This document shows positions 1 through 9,588 of a stretch of DNA of 64,000 nucleotides, piece by piece. The stretch spans positions 43,115,684-43,179,683 of the forward strand of contig NC_089982.1 in assembly GCF_036417845.1 (NCBI RefSeq), in the 5' to 3' direction. The notes below the pieces were generated by a model. The model was not told where the DNA came from, did not search any database, and was given only the letters and a program-made list of their open reading frames with translations. Every line of letters begins with the position of its first letter. Position 1 is the first letter of the stretch. The stretch comes from Apteryx mantelli (Eukaryota > Chordata > Aves > Apterygiformes > Apterygidae). The translations under genes and the position numbers were made by a program.

Positions 1-2033
1 CCCTCTGTTTAAATAGCTGTCCACGGCTATTGCAAATTGATTTATTGCCTGTTGAGGATTGGAGATGCTGAGCAAACAGAGCAGTTTCTAATTTAAGTAT
101 TGCTCCACTGCTTTTGTTGTTGTTTGCTCGTTTTAATGCAAGCATTTATCCTCAATGTAGTTTTATGCTGCTCTTTTGCAATTCTTAAAGTATTAAAAAT
201 AGAGGATAACTCATTTAACATTATAAATGGAGCCTGGTAGGGTATCTATTAAGATTCTCCGACACCGTCCATTGCTAGATACTGTTTTAAGTTACTTATA
301 TACCTTTGCCTAATTGTAAGCATTTGGTATGAATTTTTCCATGATGGGTATCTGCTGCAAGCTAATTTTTAGTTTTTCTTTCTTGTTCTTTAACCCTTAT
401 TTTAGAACATTAGCTTAAATTTTCCAGATACTTGAAAATGAAACTAGAAAGACATGGATTTGCTGTTAATTAAAATTATAGCAGTGGTTTTTTGGAAGGG
501 CTTTGGTGTGCTCAGTCTGTAGGAAACTTGAGTGGAAAAGAGAGAGGGAGGATGTTGGCCCTTATATCCAGGAATGTGTCCTTTTTTTCCTTTTAAAGTT
601 ACTATGAACTTGAACATTGCCACAATCAACCTTGAAAAAGAGTCTTATATAAAAATCATGAAGTTTTAGCAGCAACCTTACTGGAGTGTTTCATCTGCAG
701 CAACATTTTGTGATCCATTTTGAACTGTGCCTTGCTCAGATCTGGAACTTCACTGAGGAGAAGTGATACTTTTGTGCGCTCAGTGCACCTTATAGTCCCT
801 ACGGGACAGGGAGGGGGAGGCTGCCCACTTTGAATAGACAGGGAAGAACCGATCTTGCAGGATGGTAAAGTTGGCATAGAGCTTCTGAAACAGTAAGGTG
901 GGTAGTGATTAGGAGAAATCAGCAGTAGGAATAGTGGCTGTGTTTTGGGAAAATGAAATGGTTGTATAAGGAAATTGGGCCTGAGAAGTAACTGGAAGGA
1001 AAGAGATGGAGGGTTGCAGACAAAGACTTGTAACTGCTGGGGCAGAGATGTAGGAGCAAACAGTTCAGATCACTCCGTAATTGGGAAATACGGTCAAGGA
1101 GCAAGACCAACCTTGGGTGTATATCTGGAGTAAAGAACGGTGGAGGAAGTCTAACAGAAAGTTAAATCAGATGAGAAGGCTTAATAAAAGGATTAGTTGG
1201 ACAAAGGGAGTGAAAACAAAAAAAAATTACACAGCTGAAGGTGGATCTGGGAGTGCCTGAGTGAAGAGTCTCAGAATGAGATTAAGGAAGGGTGCAACTG
1301 GGATGGCTGGAATGGGGATGAGGCTCTGAGACTAGCTTTTAGCTAGACAAGAAAAAAAACTAGGTTGAAGAGCTGAGAGTGAAGAGAAGGACAGGTTAGA
1401 AAGAACAAACCAAGATAAGGCAAAATAAGGACATGGAAAACAAGCAGATGGGACTACGCTATTAAAAAATACCTTCTCCTAGAGGTTGGATAGGGACCCA
1501 AGATTCACTGTCCCTCTTCTGTCAGCAATATGTATCCAGTGATGAAGAGACTTGGACCTTTTCCACTGCTGGTCCAAACACAGGGCTACCTACCATTGCA
1601 AACAGTTATGCTGTTAGTTTAAGAGCAGATACTGCATGGAGGAGCAGAAGATTTATACCAGTATGTGAATTATGTGGGTGTCATTAATGATGGCGGCTGT
1701 CATTGGCAGGAGTCCAGTCACATTTATTCTAGAAATTGAAAGAAGTGTTGAAGAAAAGGAAATATAGGAAGAGAAATGGAGGTTTAATTTTTCAGAGAGC
1801 TGAATGACTTGAAGATTTGAGTCTTGCCCCTTGCCTGTGCAACAGAGTTCCTTTATAAAGCTATTTCAGGCTTTTATATTATGCTTCTTACTAATTATTT
1901 GCTTCTCATATTCAGATGTCTAAACTTCAGGGTTTGATTAGAAGTTGTACTGGATACTCAGTGAGCAAAATTACTGCAGCTGAAACCAGTGCAAACCAGG
2001 CCTTGAAGAATTAATGCTTTCTATAATGCCAAG
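1..2033. other. Upstream flank, no gene seen
   Basis: AT-rich non-coding sequence upstream of TLL1. All open frames are short and have no recognisable domain or gene-like composition. The stretch from about 900 to 1460 is noticeably purine-rich on the + strand. I see no exon with splice signals, no RNA gene and no clear transposon before the CR1 fragment. In mammals the region upstream of TLL1 is gene-poor, which fits, but that is comparative knowledge and not shown here. Confidence 0.7.
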
Positions 2034-2358
2034 TCACAGAATCACAGAAAGGTTGAGGTTGGAAGGGACCTCTGGAGATCATCTAGTCCAACCCCTCTGC
2101 TCAAGCAGGGTTACCTAGAGCATGTTGCATGGGATCGCGTCCAAGCAGGTTTTGAGCATCTCCAGAGAAAGACTCCACAACCTCTCTGGGCAACCTGTTC
2201 CAGTGCTCTGTCACCCTCACAGTGAAGAAGTTTTTCCTCATGTTCAGATGGAACTGCCTGTGTTTCAGTTTGCCTCATGTCCTGTTGCTGGGCACCACAG
2301 AGAAGAATCTAGCCCCATCCTCTTTATGCACAGTCCTCACAGGTCTACAGTGTATTAA
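2034..2358 (-). mobile_element. CR1 LINE 3'-end fragment, 5'-truncated
   Basis: Read on the minus strand, this matches the last ~300 bases of the larger CR1 copy at 27,640-27,954. It carries the end of the ORF2 frame (the segment corresponding to [12 protein letters not shown]), the short 3' UTR ('ggttggactagatgatctc') and the terminal ATTCTGTG-type octamers, seen on the + strand as 'cacagaatcacagaa' at its left edge. It is a dead 5'-truncated insertion, the commonest form of CR1 in birds. The outer (right) boundary is approximate because similarity fades near 2350. The frames read across it on the + strand are antisense CR1 and not genes. Confidence 0.93.
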
Positions 2359-3330
2359 ACCAGGCAATCTAGAATGGTTTTCCATGTGCAATATTCATAT
2401 CCTCTCACAATATCTCATCTTAGGGGTGTATTATGAAACTAAACTAATAGTTTTGAAGCACATGAATGCTGTAGCAATAAGTTTCATTAAAAAGCCCATG
2501 AGGAAATCAGCTCTATTCAGAGTAGGATCTGAATGAATGTGTAATGAATAAAGTATGGGCCATGCTTTTGAAAAATAGAAAACTTAATATTGAAGAGTTT
2601 CTTGTTAATTAAGCACAGAAATCTGTAGGAAAAACAAATTAGTATGTGAACATACAATGAACAACTGTTTCATAAAATATTGGGTAGATGTGGGGGAGAA
2701 TGGAGAAACTTAAGGTTTCACAGGTAAGCTCATTGCTTTTAAGATCATGATTACTTGACTTTAGACCTCAAAAGTTTAATTTATATTGTTTGCTCAGTAT
2801 ATATCTAAGATTACATATATGCCTGTTTGTCTGTTACTGTAGACAGACTATTTGCCACAACGTAGTTTCAGCTTCAGTACTTCCCTAATGAATAACAATG
2901 TGGGGAATCAAGAACTCCTTAAATATACTTTTATTTGCTTCAGAAATGTTCTAGGTACCTTACAGACAAGGAATGAGGCTTTCAGGAGATTAAAGTAGGA
3001 AGGTAATCAGCTCCCACTGAACTCCACTGTGTTAACCTCTGGAAAAATCCCCCAAGTCCCTGTCCCGAGGAGCTTGCCATCATGGTCTTGAGCCTTCAAA
3101 GCCTTAGGCATGCACTTAACCTGATGTTTATGAATAAGCCCATTGTGTCCACCCACCTAAAACTCCACACAAGACTGAGACCTAAGCAGGAGACAGCCAA
3201 AGAACGAGGAGGAGGTGTGAGCAGTGACGTTTTCAAATGCATTTTTTTAGTTCTGTGATTGTGTATTTCTTGCATACTTTTAACTTCTTGTTGTGTGGGA
3301 AAAGCCGAAAAGCCTCCAGCTTTCTGTTTA

Positions 3331-3345
3331 AAAAAAAAAAAAAAA
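3331..3345 (+). repeat. Poly(A) tract
   Basis: Fifteen uninterrupted A residues. No LINE or SINE body is recognisable immediately upstream, so it is listed as a simple repeat and not a retrotransposon tail. Confidence 0.9.
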
Positions 3346-4163
3346 TACCACCACTTGCTTTTTCACATAACTGCATTTTCCTTTATCTGTGTCCCCATAC
3401 TATACCTCAAAATGAGGAAATTTAAAGGAAAAGGGAAAATGCTTGGAGCTGGTTGTTGTTGTGTTCCTTTGGTTTCCTTCCAGCTTAAGCAGTCTGTCTT
3501 TCTGGCTATGTGTTGGTTTCTTTGGAAACGGCTGTAGGATGGATTTTTGATTGACTGTGTTGTCAGATGGATTATCAGAGTTGTGAGCTTTTTGGAATGG
3601 TAGACAGGAATGTGTGATAAGAAAAAAATATTTTCTATTTAAAATGTTTTAAAATTTTGCAGCATGAAAGAAGCTAGATTGAATATTTAAAAGGTTACTT
3701 GGGAAAAGTTTGTTGGGGGGGAACCCATTGCAACCGATTTATTTAGCTACCAGGAAGAAAAAAATCTGTTAATGAGGAAAGGTTTTTACTAATGTGACTG
3801 GGAATATTAGTACCTAAGCAATGCAGAACAGTTTCTGCAGATCTGCAATACTTATTCTAAGCAGCAATTTTAATGTGTAGTTGCTCTGGATTACAAGCAG
3901 CAAACAGTTTTTACCCTGACCTATGCACACATTTACTTGTTACAGCGCTTATGTGCACAGACTTATGCATCATTCCCATCTAGTGTTTTTGAGTTTGTTT
4001 CCTGTGTGAGTCAGGGCTCTGCAAGGCCAGCTGTCCTCAAGCCTGCTAGCAGTTGGTGCTGCTCTGATGCTGATGATGATGCTGGGGTTGGGGGCAGATT
4101 GTCAGCTGGAGGCTAAGGGTGATGTCAGCACGTACCTTGCCGGGAAAGTTAATCTCCTGCTGA

Positions 4164-4182
4164 AGAGAGAGAGAGAGAGAGA
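4164..4182 (+). repeat. (AG)n microsatellite
   Basis: Perfect AG dinucleotide run of nine units plus one base, seen directly. Likely length-polymorphic. Confidence 0.92.
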
Positions 4183-5204
4183 AAACTGTCTAATAATCAT
4201 CTCACTGGGGAGACTGGCATGTTTAGGGTCACACATTGTGCATTCTTCTGTGGCTGTAATGCAATCAGCAAAGTCTGTATTACTTATTGACAGACATGTA
4301 CGTTTGTTAGGTTGAGGATAACATCTCTTCTTTCTGTTGAGGTGCATAGCTGCAGGAAAAAAAATTACACCTTTAGAAAGGTGTATGTGGAATATCTATA
4401 TGAAACAAGACTGAAGTAACAGAATAACAAAATCTGTTCTGCTTGATGACCATCTTGGGATTCAACATGTGCAATGAGCAAGTAAGGATACTGTAAGATT
4501 AAATATCTAATTTGTAGACCTTGCAAATAACAGAAGCTATGTTTCTGACTGGATCAAACCAGCTTTTTCAGCAGAGTGTGTTGGTTAATGCACACAGCCC
4601 ATCACGCTGTACACGTAAAGGCAGTCATTCAAGCCCAGCCCCTGCTCTGATGGTTTGACAGGAAGGGTTTCTGGTAACTTCCTTGGTGTTGGTTCCAAGC
4701 GGTTAGAGTTGTTGGTGATGGAAATCGCATTATGGAGAAGGGGAAAGGAAAAGGCTATAAGTTTCTCAGGCTTTTCTGTGATCTGTTATGTGGTGTGCTT
4801 TGCAGGCCTTGTGACACACAGCAAACTGAACTGCTGCAGTAGAGAACTGTTATTGCTGAAGGCTGCTGCCATGCTTTTAGTTGCAGCTGTTCATTCTTTG
4901 GCTTTCCACTCTTGGAGCAACATGATGGAGTGGGGGGTGATGCGGATGCAACCTGGACACTAAACGGAAGGAGGCACAACACTTGGGTGCTTCAAAAGCA
5001 CTGGCCTCACTTGAAGCTAGACTGTTTAATATGCTCTGTTATTAACCAGCTATTAACTCATTTTAACCCACCTTTACAGTTTTAATGGTACGAACTGCTG
5101 GGAGTACTTGTGTATAGCAACACCAGCCATTCGTTTTAAGGAAGACACAGGCAGAAAGAACGACTTTAGGGCAGCTGAGCACTGGATGCGACGGCATACT
5201 CCTT

Positions 5205-6135
5205 GTCTCCCCTTAACCGCCCCCCCCCTTTTTTTTTAAAGCAGCTCAGACCCACGCTATAGCGGTAATAACAGGCCGTGCCTGCCAGCGGTTTGCATAA
5301 GCGCCGCTCACTGCGCCCCCGCCGGCGGGGCAGCCGGGGCGGTCCGCAGCCGCGCAGGGAAGGGAAGGGAAGGGGCCGCGCAGGGCGGGCGCTGCGCCGC
5401 GCTTCTGCCCGGCGGCGGGCGCGGAGCTGCGCCGGCTCTCGCCGCGCTCTTGGCACACTCGGGGGAAGGGACTATCTCCGGATTTCCACCCCTGCGACGG
5501 GGGGACGGCGACCGGGAAGTGCTGCGGAAGGAGTGCATCTGCGAGGGCTCGGATGTGAAAGAAAGGCGCAGCCAGTCCTTTCAAAAGTCCGTGTTAAATG
5601 TGACACCCCAGCGAAATGGGAGCAGCAGAAACTCCCAGCTACCCACCCCTTGTCTCCCCCCCCCCCCCATGGCCATTTTCCATGGAAACTCGTAAAAGGA
5701 GGAGGAGTAGAGTTTGCTACGGGAAAGTATCACCTTGGTCTGAAACGGTTTCAGGCGTTTCTGCAGGATCGGAACTGCCCGTCTCGGGGGAGAGGAGGAG
5801 GCAGGCAGGCAGGGAAGGAGGGAGGGAGATCTTTCGCTACCTATATATTTTTGTTTTCGCTTGATCTTCTATTCCAGCACCGCGTGTCTCCACCCCTCCT
5901 CCCCCCCCCCCTTCCTTCCAGGTTGATCGCCTGAAATGAAGCTTTGCGCGTTGTTCCGTTCTCGGGCTTTAAAACAAAACCCGGCGCCGCGCAGCCCGCA
6001 GCAGCTCCGGGCGCCGCGGCGCTGAGGCGGAACGGTGCGAAGTAGGATACCCGGAGCGGGGCGGTGGCTCCCGCGGAAACTTCGCTTGGAAAATAAACCT
6101 CCACCACTTTCCTGGGGATCCACGTGAGAACAGCA
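5205..6135. promoter_or_regulatory. CpG-rich block A, distal part of TLL1 promoter region
   Basis: GC content and CpG density rise abruptly, most strongly at about 5290-5450 and 5975-6075, against the CpG-poor flank. A 13-base C run lies at 5656-5668 and a purine-rich stretch at about 5790-5830. Vertebrate CpG islands usually mark promoters, so this block, 1.4-2.3 kb upstream of the TLL1 start codon, may be a distal promoter, an alternative first exon or a divergent non-coding transcript start. No TATA box or start site can be fixed. Long frames here are open because the region is GC-rich. They lack ATG starts or domains and are not called as genes. Confidence 0.7.
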
Positions 6136-6879
6136 AAGCCCGGCTGCAAGATCTCAGCGTTGCTGCTGCCTGCTGCAATTTTACTTTTCGTTTGCCTTGA
6201 TTTTATTGTTTTTGTTTGTTTGTTTGTTCTTACTTTCATTTTGGAACCGGTTCCCAGCTCCTTGGCTGAACTTCTGGAGAGCTATGGACCTTTTATATCG
6301 CCTTCCTCTGTTTTAAACAAACTATGGACGCTTAAACTTTTCTCTTTCCCCCTCCCCCTCGCTCCTTAACCCCCATCCGTCAGCTCATGGGGCTAACACT
6401 GCAAAGCAGCCGCAGCAGCGGGAGAAATACACAGCCACTGATTTATTTCCCCGTCTCCTAAATTGCAGTTAATTCTCCTCATCCTTCTCCTCATCACCCA
6501 TTCTCTCGAGCTCTTTGGCTGCCGAGAGTTGATCTGTGTGTTGTTTATCTGATCTCGATTCTTTTGTTGTTTAAATGCCATGCACTGCTTATCTAGAGAG
6601 AAAGCTATATGGAGAGAGAGGCATATAGTGGATGCGCGTGTGTTTCCATAAGACTATCAAGGGAGCAGATCAGAAGCAGCCCGGATCCTGACCCTGACTG
6701 TATGAATAAGTAAGCAGGATGCTGACGACTGTGTGTTAGTTGCCTGTAAGGTTTTCGTAAGTTAAAGGGGGCTGGGGGGGAAAAGGCCAGAGCTTAGAGT
6801 AAGTGTTGGGGGGGGGGGGAGCCCTTACACCTTCTCTCTGCTCCCTCCAGCATAGCTGCTGCCCCCCATCACCAGGGCT
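6136..6879. other. Less CpG-rich gap between the two CpG blocks
   Basis: About 740 bases of lower CpG density. It holds a (TTTG)n run near 6208-6228, several sequences resembling splice donors (GTAAG types near 6711, 6746, 6756 and 6800) and a 12-base G run at 6808-6819. If a transcript starts in block A, this stretch would be leader or a 5' intron. No protein-coding region is supported. Confidence 0.5.
6208..6228 (+). repeat. (TTTG)n simple repeat
   Basis: Short tetranucleotide run of TTTG units seen directly. The complementary-type (AAAC)n run occurs about 1.1 kb downstream, at 7352-7379. Confidence 0.85.
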
Positions 6880-6923
6880 CCGCGGTTTGCTCTAGTGCGA
6901 ATTGCCCCCCCACCCCCGCTCCG

Positions 6924-6972
6924 TTTTCTTTCTTTCCTTCCTTCCTTCTTTCTTTCTTTTTCCCCTCTCCCC
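6924..6972 (+). repeat. 49-nt uninterrupted polypyrimidine tract
   Basis: Every base from 6924 to 6972 is C or T, built of CTTT and CTTC units ending in C-rich sequence. Such homopurine/homopyrimidine tracts near promoters can adopt triplex (H-DNA) form. It is followed by TAG at 6977-6979, so it also resembles a strong splice-acceptor context for a 5'-UTR exon. Both roles are inference. The tract itself is directly seen. Confidence 0.8.
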
Positions 6973-7029
6973 GTGGTAGTTTGCTGATGTGCAGCCCGGA
7001 TCCACCTTCCGGCAGCGGGAGCGGGACCA

Positions 7030-7054
7030 GGGGCGGCGGCGGGCGGGAGGCGGG
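7030..7054 (+). other. G-quadruplex motif in presumed 5' leader or promoter
   Basis: Four G-runs of at least three bases are separated by loops of 7, 1 and 4 bases (G-runs at 7030-7033, 7041-7043, 7045-7047 and 7052-7054), meeting the usual G3+N1-7 pattern on the coding strand. More G-runs follow to about 7090. If transcription begins upstream, the motif would be in the mRNA leader. If not, it is a promoter DNA motif. Confidence 0.6.
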
Positions 7055-7279
7055 CGCGGAGCGGGGCCGGGCGCGGAGGAGCGGGGCGCGGGCAGCAGCC
7101 GCCGCCGCCCCCGCGGGAAGTTTGGCTGGGCTTTGACAGAGGCGAAGGGACGCCCTGACAGACAGGATCTCCCGGCCTGAGTCCACCCCCGCGCCCACCC
7201 ACACACCCGGCAACTTCTCCCCTGCGAGGTGGCGGGGGTGGGGGCGAGGAGGGGCCGCGGCGTTCAGTCTCCTTTCTCT

Positions 7280-7339
7280 ATGTTGCACCCGTCTGGCTGG
7301 GGCTACCTAGAGAGCACAGTCTCTCAGAGGAGCCTCTAG
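7280..7339 (+). promoter_or_regulatory. Upstream ORF, 19 codons, before TLL1 start
   Basis: ATG at 7280 opens a 19-codon frame ending in TAG at 7337-7339 (peptide MLHPSGWGYLESTVSQRSL). It ends 151 bases before the TLL1 ATG at 7491, and no other ATG lies between. The base at -3 is C, so the start context is weak and leaky scanning or re-initiation is expected. It matters only if the transcription start is upstream of 7280, which the sequence cannot prove. The peptide is not recognised. Confidence 0.4.
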
Positions 7340-7351
7340 GTGGAGAAGGAA

Positions 7352-7379
7352 AAAAACAAAACAAACAAACAAACAAAAA
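7352..7379 (+). repeat. (AAAC)n / A-rich simple repeat in leader
   Basis: Run of AAAC and AAAAC units ending in A7, directly visible. It lies in the presumed 5' UTR between the upstream ORF and the TLL1 start. Confidence 0.85.
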
Positions 7380-7490
7380 AACCCTGGGGTTCCTCCATCC
7401 CTTACCCTCCTTTTTCAAGTCGGCGTGGACAGCTGAACCGTCCTCCTAATTCATCTGCACCCCTTCCGCCACCTCTCTGCCCGAGGGAGG

Positions 7491-7647
7491 ATGAAAATGC
7501 TTTGCTGGAGGATGGCACTGTGGCTGGCTGGGTGGACTTTCTGTGGGAAGCCTTCCTCCTGCTCTGGCCTCGATTACGACTACACTTACGATTTCACCGA
7601 GGAGGATAAAGCGGAGGCGATAGATTATAAGGATCCCTGTAAAGCCG
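7491..7647 (+). CDS. TLL1: Tolloid-like protein 1, coding exon 1 (signal peptide and propeptide start)
   Basis: TLL1 is a secreted astacin-family metalloprotease of the BMP1/tolloid group. It trims procollagens and related matrix precursors and cleaves chordin, releasing BMP activity, and mouse Tll1 is needed for heart septation. The exon encodes 52 codons plus one base. Residues 1-25 form a signal peptide with a Trp/Leu-rich core (MALWLAGW) after Lys and Arg. Residues 26 to 52 ([22 protein letters not shown]) match the N-terminus known for TLL1, distinct from TLL2 and BMP1. The exon ends on G before GTAAGT, a phase-1 junction that would complete the Ala codon of the expected CKA-AVFWG. ATG 7491 is chosen as the first in-frame ATG, with A at -3. 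ATG 7512 has an even better context (A at -3, G at +4) but would shorten the signal peptide. The CUB, EGF and protease domains lie in exons outside the window. Confidence 0.92.
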
Positions 7648-7653
7648 GTAAGT
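7648..7653 (+). other. TLL1: Splice donor of TLL1 exon 1
   Basis: GTAAGT is a perfect match to the consensus donor for U1 snRNA, right after the coding G at 7647. Read-through meets TGA two codons later (G-K-stop), so the exon must be spliced to give a protein. Phase 1 agrees with the family's known exon 1/2 boundary. Confidence 0.93.
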
Positions 7654-9560
7654 GACTTCCACGCCTGATACAGCTTCCCCCACCCCCTCCCCCAGATGGT
7701 GACTTTGTCTCGGCTTTATTTTATTTTGGTGGCGGGTGCGTGAGGGCAGCCCGGGGCTCACCTGCTACCCGGCCACCTGGGGCAAGGACCTGCTTTCCGG
7801 GGACTTCCCGCTCTGCTGGCGCTTCCAGCGAGGCGAGGAAGGGATCCCTACCTCCCTGCCCCCACTGCCCCGCGGCTGGCTGCCTGCCTGGCGGGGCTCG
7901 GTGCGCGGCGGGGCTCGCTCCTGCCCGAGGGAGGGCAGAGCCGGACCGGGGATGCCCCAACTTGCCGCCGACTCGCAAGTTTCCGCGGGCACCTCGGAGG
8001 CTCCGCGGCCGCGTCCCCCCTCGCAGCGCCCCGCGGGCGGCGCCGCGGCCGTGCGGCTCCTCCCCGCGCCCCCCCGTCCCTGCCTCCCTGCGCCCCAACC
8101 TGCCGCCCCGGCGCACCGCGCTCCCGGGGGCCCTGCGCGTATTTGTCTGGGTAGCCACAGGGCCGGGGGCCGCGCGACTTCACGCCTGCGCGGGTGCTAG
8201 CGCGCCCGTGTTCGCTGCGGTTCGGTGTCCGTCCCGCCCGTGGGGGCGGCCGCGGTGGTGCCCCGCGTTGCGTCTGCGGCCCCTTCCTAAATTTTATAGG
8301 AGGAGTGAAGTTAGCGCCTTGTCACGTTGCAGAGCCGATGAGCGCTCTTTTCTAGAAGTCTTATGTTACTGACTGAGGACCTCAGCCTCCTTCGTGCCAG
8401 GTACAGTGGCTGTCCACTAAAGTTCACGGCGGTCAGTCCTCACTGGCTGCAGAGGAACCAGATTCACTGATATTTCAGTAAACAAGTGCATCTTGCTCAT
8501 AGGTATTTTTTTTTTTCAAAATATGTTATGAACAACAGTGGTGGTGGTCCATTCTCAACAGCTCTAGTGTTAAATAAGTACTTAAGTTTTCCAGCAGCCT
8601 CTTTTGCATTAATTAGTTATTTTATATTTTGAAAACTAGTTCAGCCAAAGGTTGTGTTCACTATGTCTGTGTGGTTTTGTTTAATTTATTGAGGAGAATG
8701 TGGTGAACATATATGCCAAATATGCAGACACTATGTTTTTCTAATCACAAAAATATTTTGCTCCTAAGTGTGAATTGCTAGGTCTTACTTGCTTACAACT
8801 GAGGAATGCCCAAGTTCAAAATGAGCAGAAGCAACTGCGAACAAAACATTATTTTTTTTCCAATTAGCACTCACAAATAAATGTACATAAGTAACTTGCC
8901 ATAATTAATTTGAGCTCTTCTTTCTGGTCTGTAATTTAGGAAGATTCATATATATCATTTTATTTAATGAGAAATACATGTATTTACTTTGTCTGCTGTG
9001 GGATTTTTTAAGTATTTCTTTCTTCACAATGGAAGTAACAAAAAAATTATAATTCATGACAGTAAGTGTCTTAAACTTATGTATGAAAGAAAGATGACTG
9101 TAAGAAACGGTGGAATATGGTTAGCGTTGACAGTTCCCTGCCATCATTTGGCTTTGCTCAGAGAAAGGAGATATCCTTTTTGGTCCCTTTAAATATTTTA
9201 CAAAACATTAGCCATAAAATTCTTGCTACTGATATGTGAGGTGCTTAGGATACTACTGTGATGAGAGACAGGTTGACGTGGATGGTTAGTTGTATGTAGT
9301 TCCCGTTAGTAATCACTTCCAGAGTTTTCTGTTTGCTGAAGAGCACATTCATTAATTTTAGTGTGTGGTAGTTCTTCAGAAATGAGACTGCATGTTACGT
9401 ACCACTGCAGACTGGGTGTGTACCATGCACTAATCATTTTTAATCAAAATTAGAAAGCTTTATACATCAATGAAGCTGATCCTCCGACAGTATTTCCCAA
9501 TTATTTTTCCTTCCTTAAAGGCTACATTAGTCTTGATGTGGAAAGTATATTGACTAACTG

Positions 9561-9588
9561 CAATTCCCATCAAAGTTGATGGGAATTG
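9561..9588. repeat. Perfect 13-bp inverted repeat, 2-nt spacer
   Basis: The left arm at 9561-9573 (CAATTCCCATCAA) is the exact reverse complement of the right arm at 9576-9588. The following 'gtgggtgctcagt' resembles a phrase I recall from old interspersed repeats of birds, turtles and crocodilians, so this may be a relic of such an element. The palindrome is seen directly. The family link is recollection only. Confidence 0.85.

Larger units (their letters stand above)
2359..5204. other. Upstream flank between CR1 fragment and CpG region
   Basis: Non-coding sequence with no exon I can support. It contains an A15 run at 3331-3345 and a perfect (AG)n run at 4164-4182. Frames of up to about 100 codons (for example near 4655-4963) show low-complexity or arbitrary residue composition, with no domain and no splice context, and are regarded as chance. 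Confidence 0.65.
6880..8290. promoter_or_regulatory. CpG island block B, around TLL1 exon 1
   Basis: Very GC- and CpG-rich DNA at about 6990-7260 and 7740-8290 brackets coding exon 1, a normal arrangement for a vertebrate CpG-island promoter whose island extends into the first intron. The sequence returns to AT-rich, CpG-poor intron after about 8290. The transcription start probably lies in or near the 5' half of this block, but no TATA box or initiator is convincing and only 5'-end mapping could place it. Frames of 100-200 codons in the intronic half occur on both strands and several phases at once, so they reflect base composition. Confidence 0.82.

Noticed and set aside
2122..2536. 78- and 104-codon + strand frames
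   Set aside because: Antisense reading of the CR1 fragment running into unique flank.
5278..5934. 218-codon + strand frame in CpG block A
   Set aside because: Begins at GTG and not ATG, is rich in Arg, Gly and Pro as expected from GC-rich DNA, has competing frames on the other strand, and shows no domain.
6289..6300. TTTTATAT as a TATA box
   Set aside because: It lies in the CpG-poor gap 1.2 kb from the ATG, has no supporting initiator context, and CpG-island promoters often lack TATA.
7340..7609. 89-codon + strand frame overlapping TLL1 exon 1
   Set aside because: Starts at GTG and is in a different phase from the TLL1 frame. It is a shadow of the real exon.
7500..7646. Possibility that exon 1 is TLL2 or BMP1
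   Set aside because: The GLDYDYT and IDYKDPCKA segments fit TLL1. TLL2 and BMP1 have different sequence before the shared DPCKA.
7721..8372. Several 110-210-codon frames on both strands after exon 1
   Set aside because: All lie in the CpG-rich start of intron 1, overlap each other in opposite directions and have compositional bias only.
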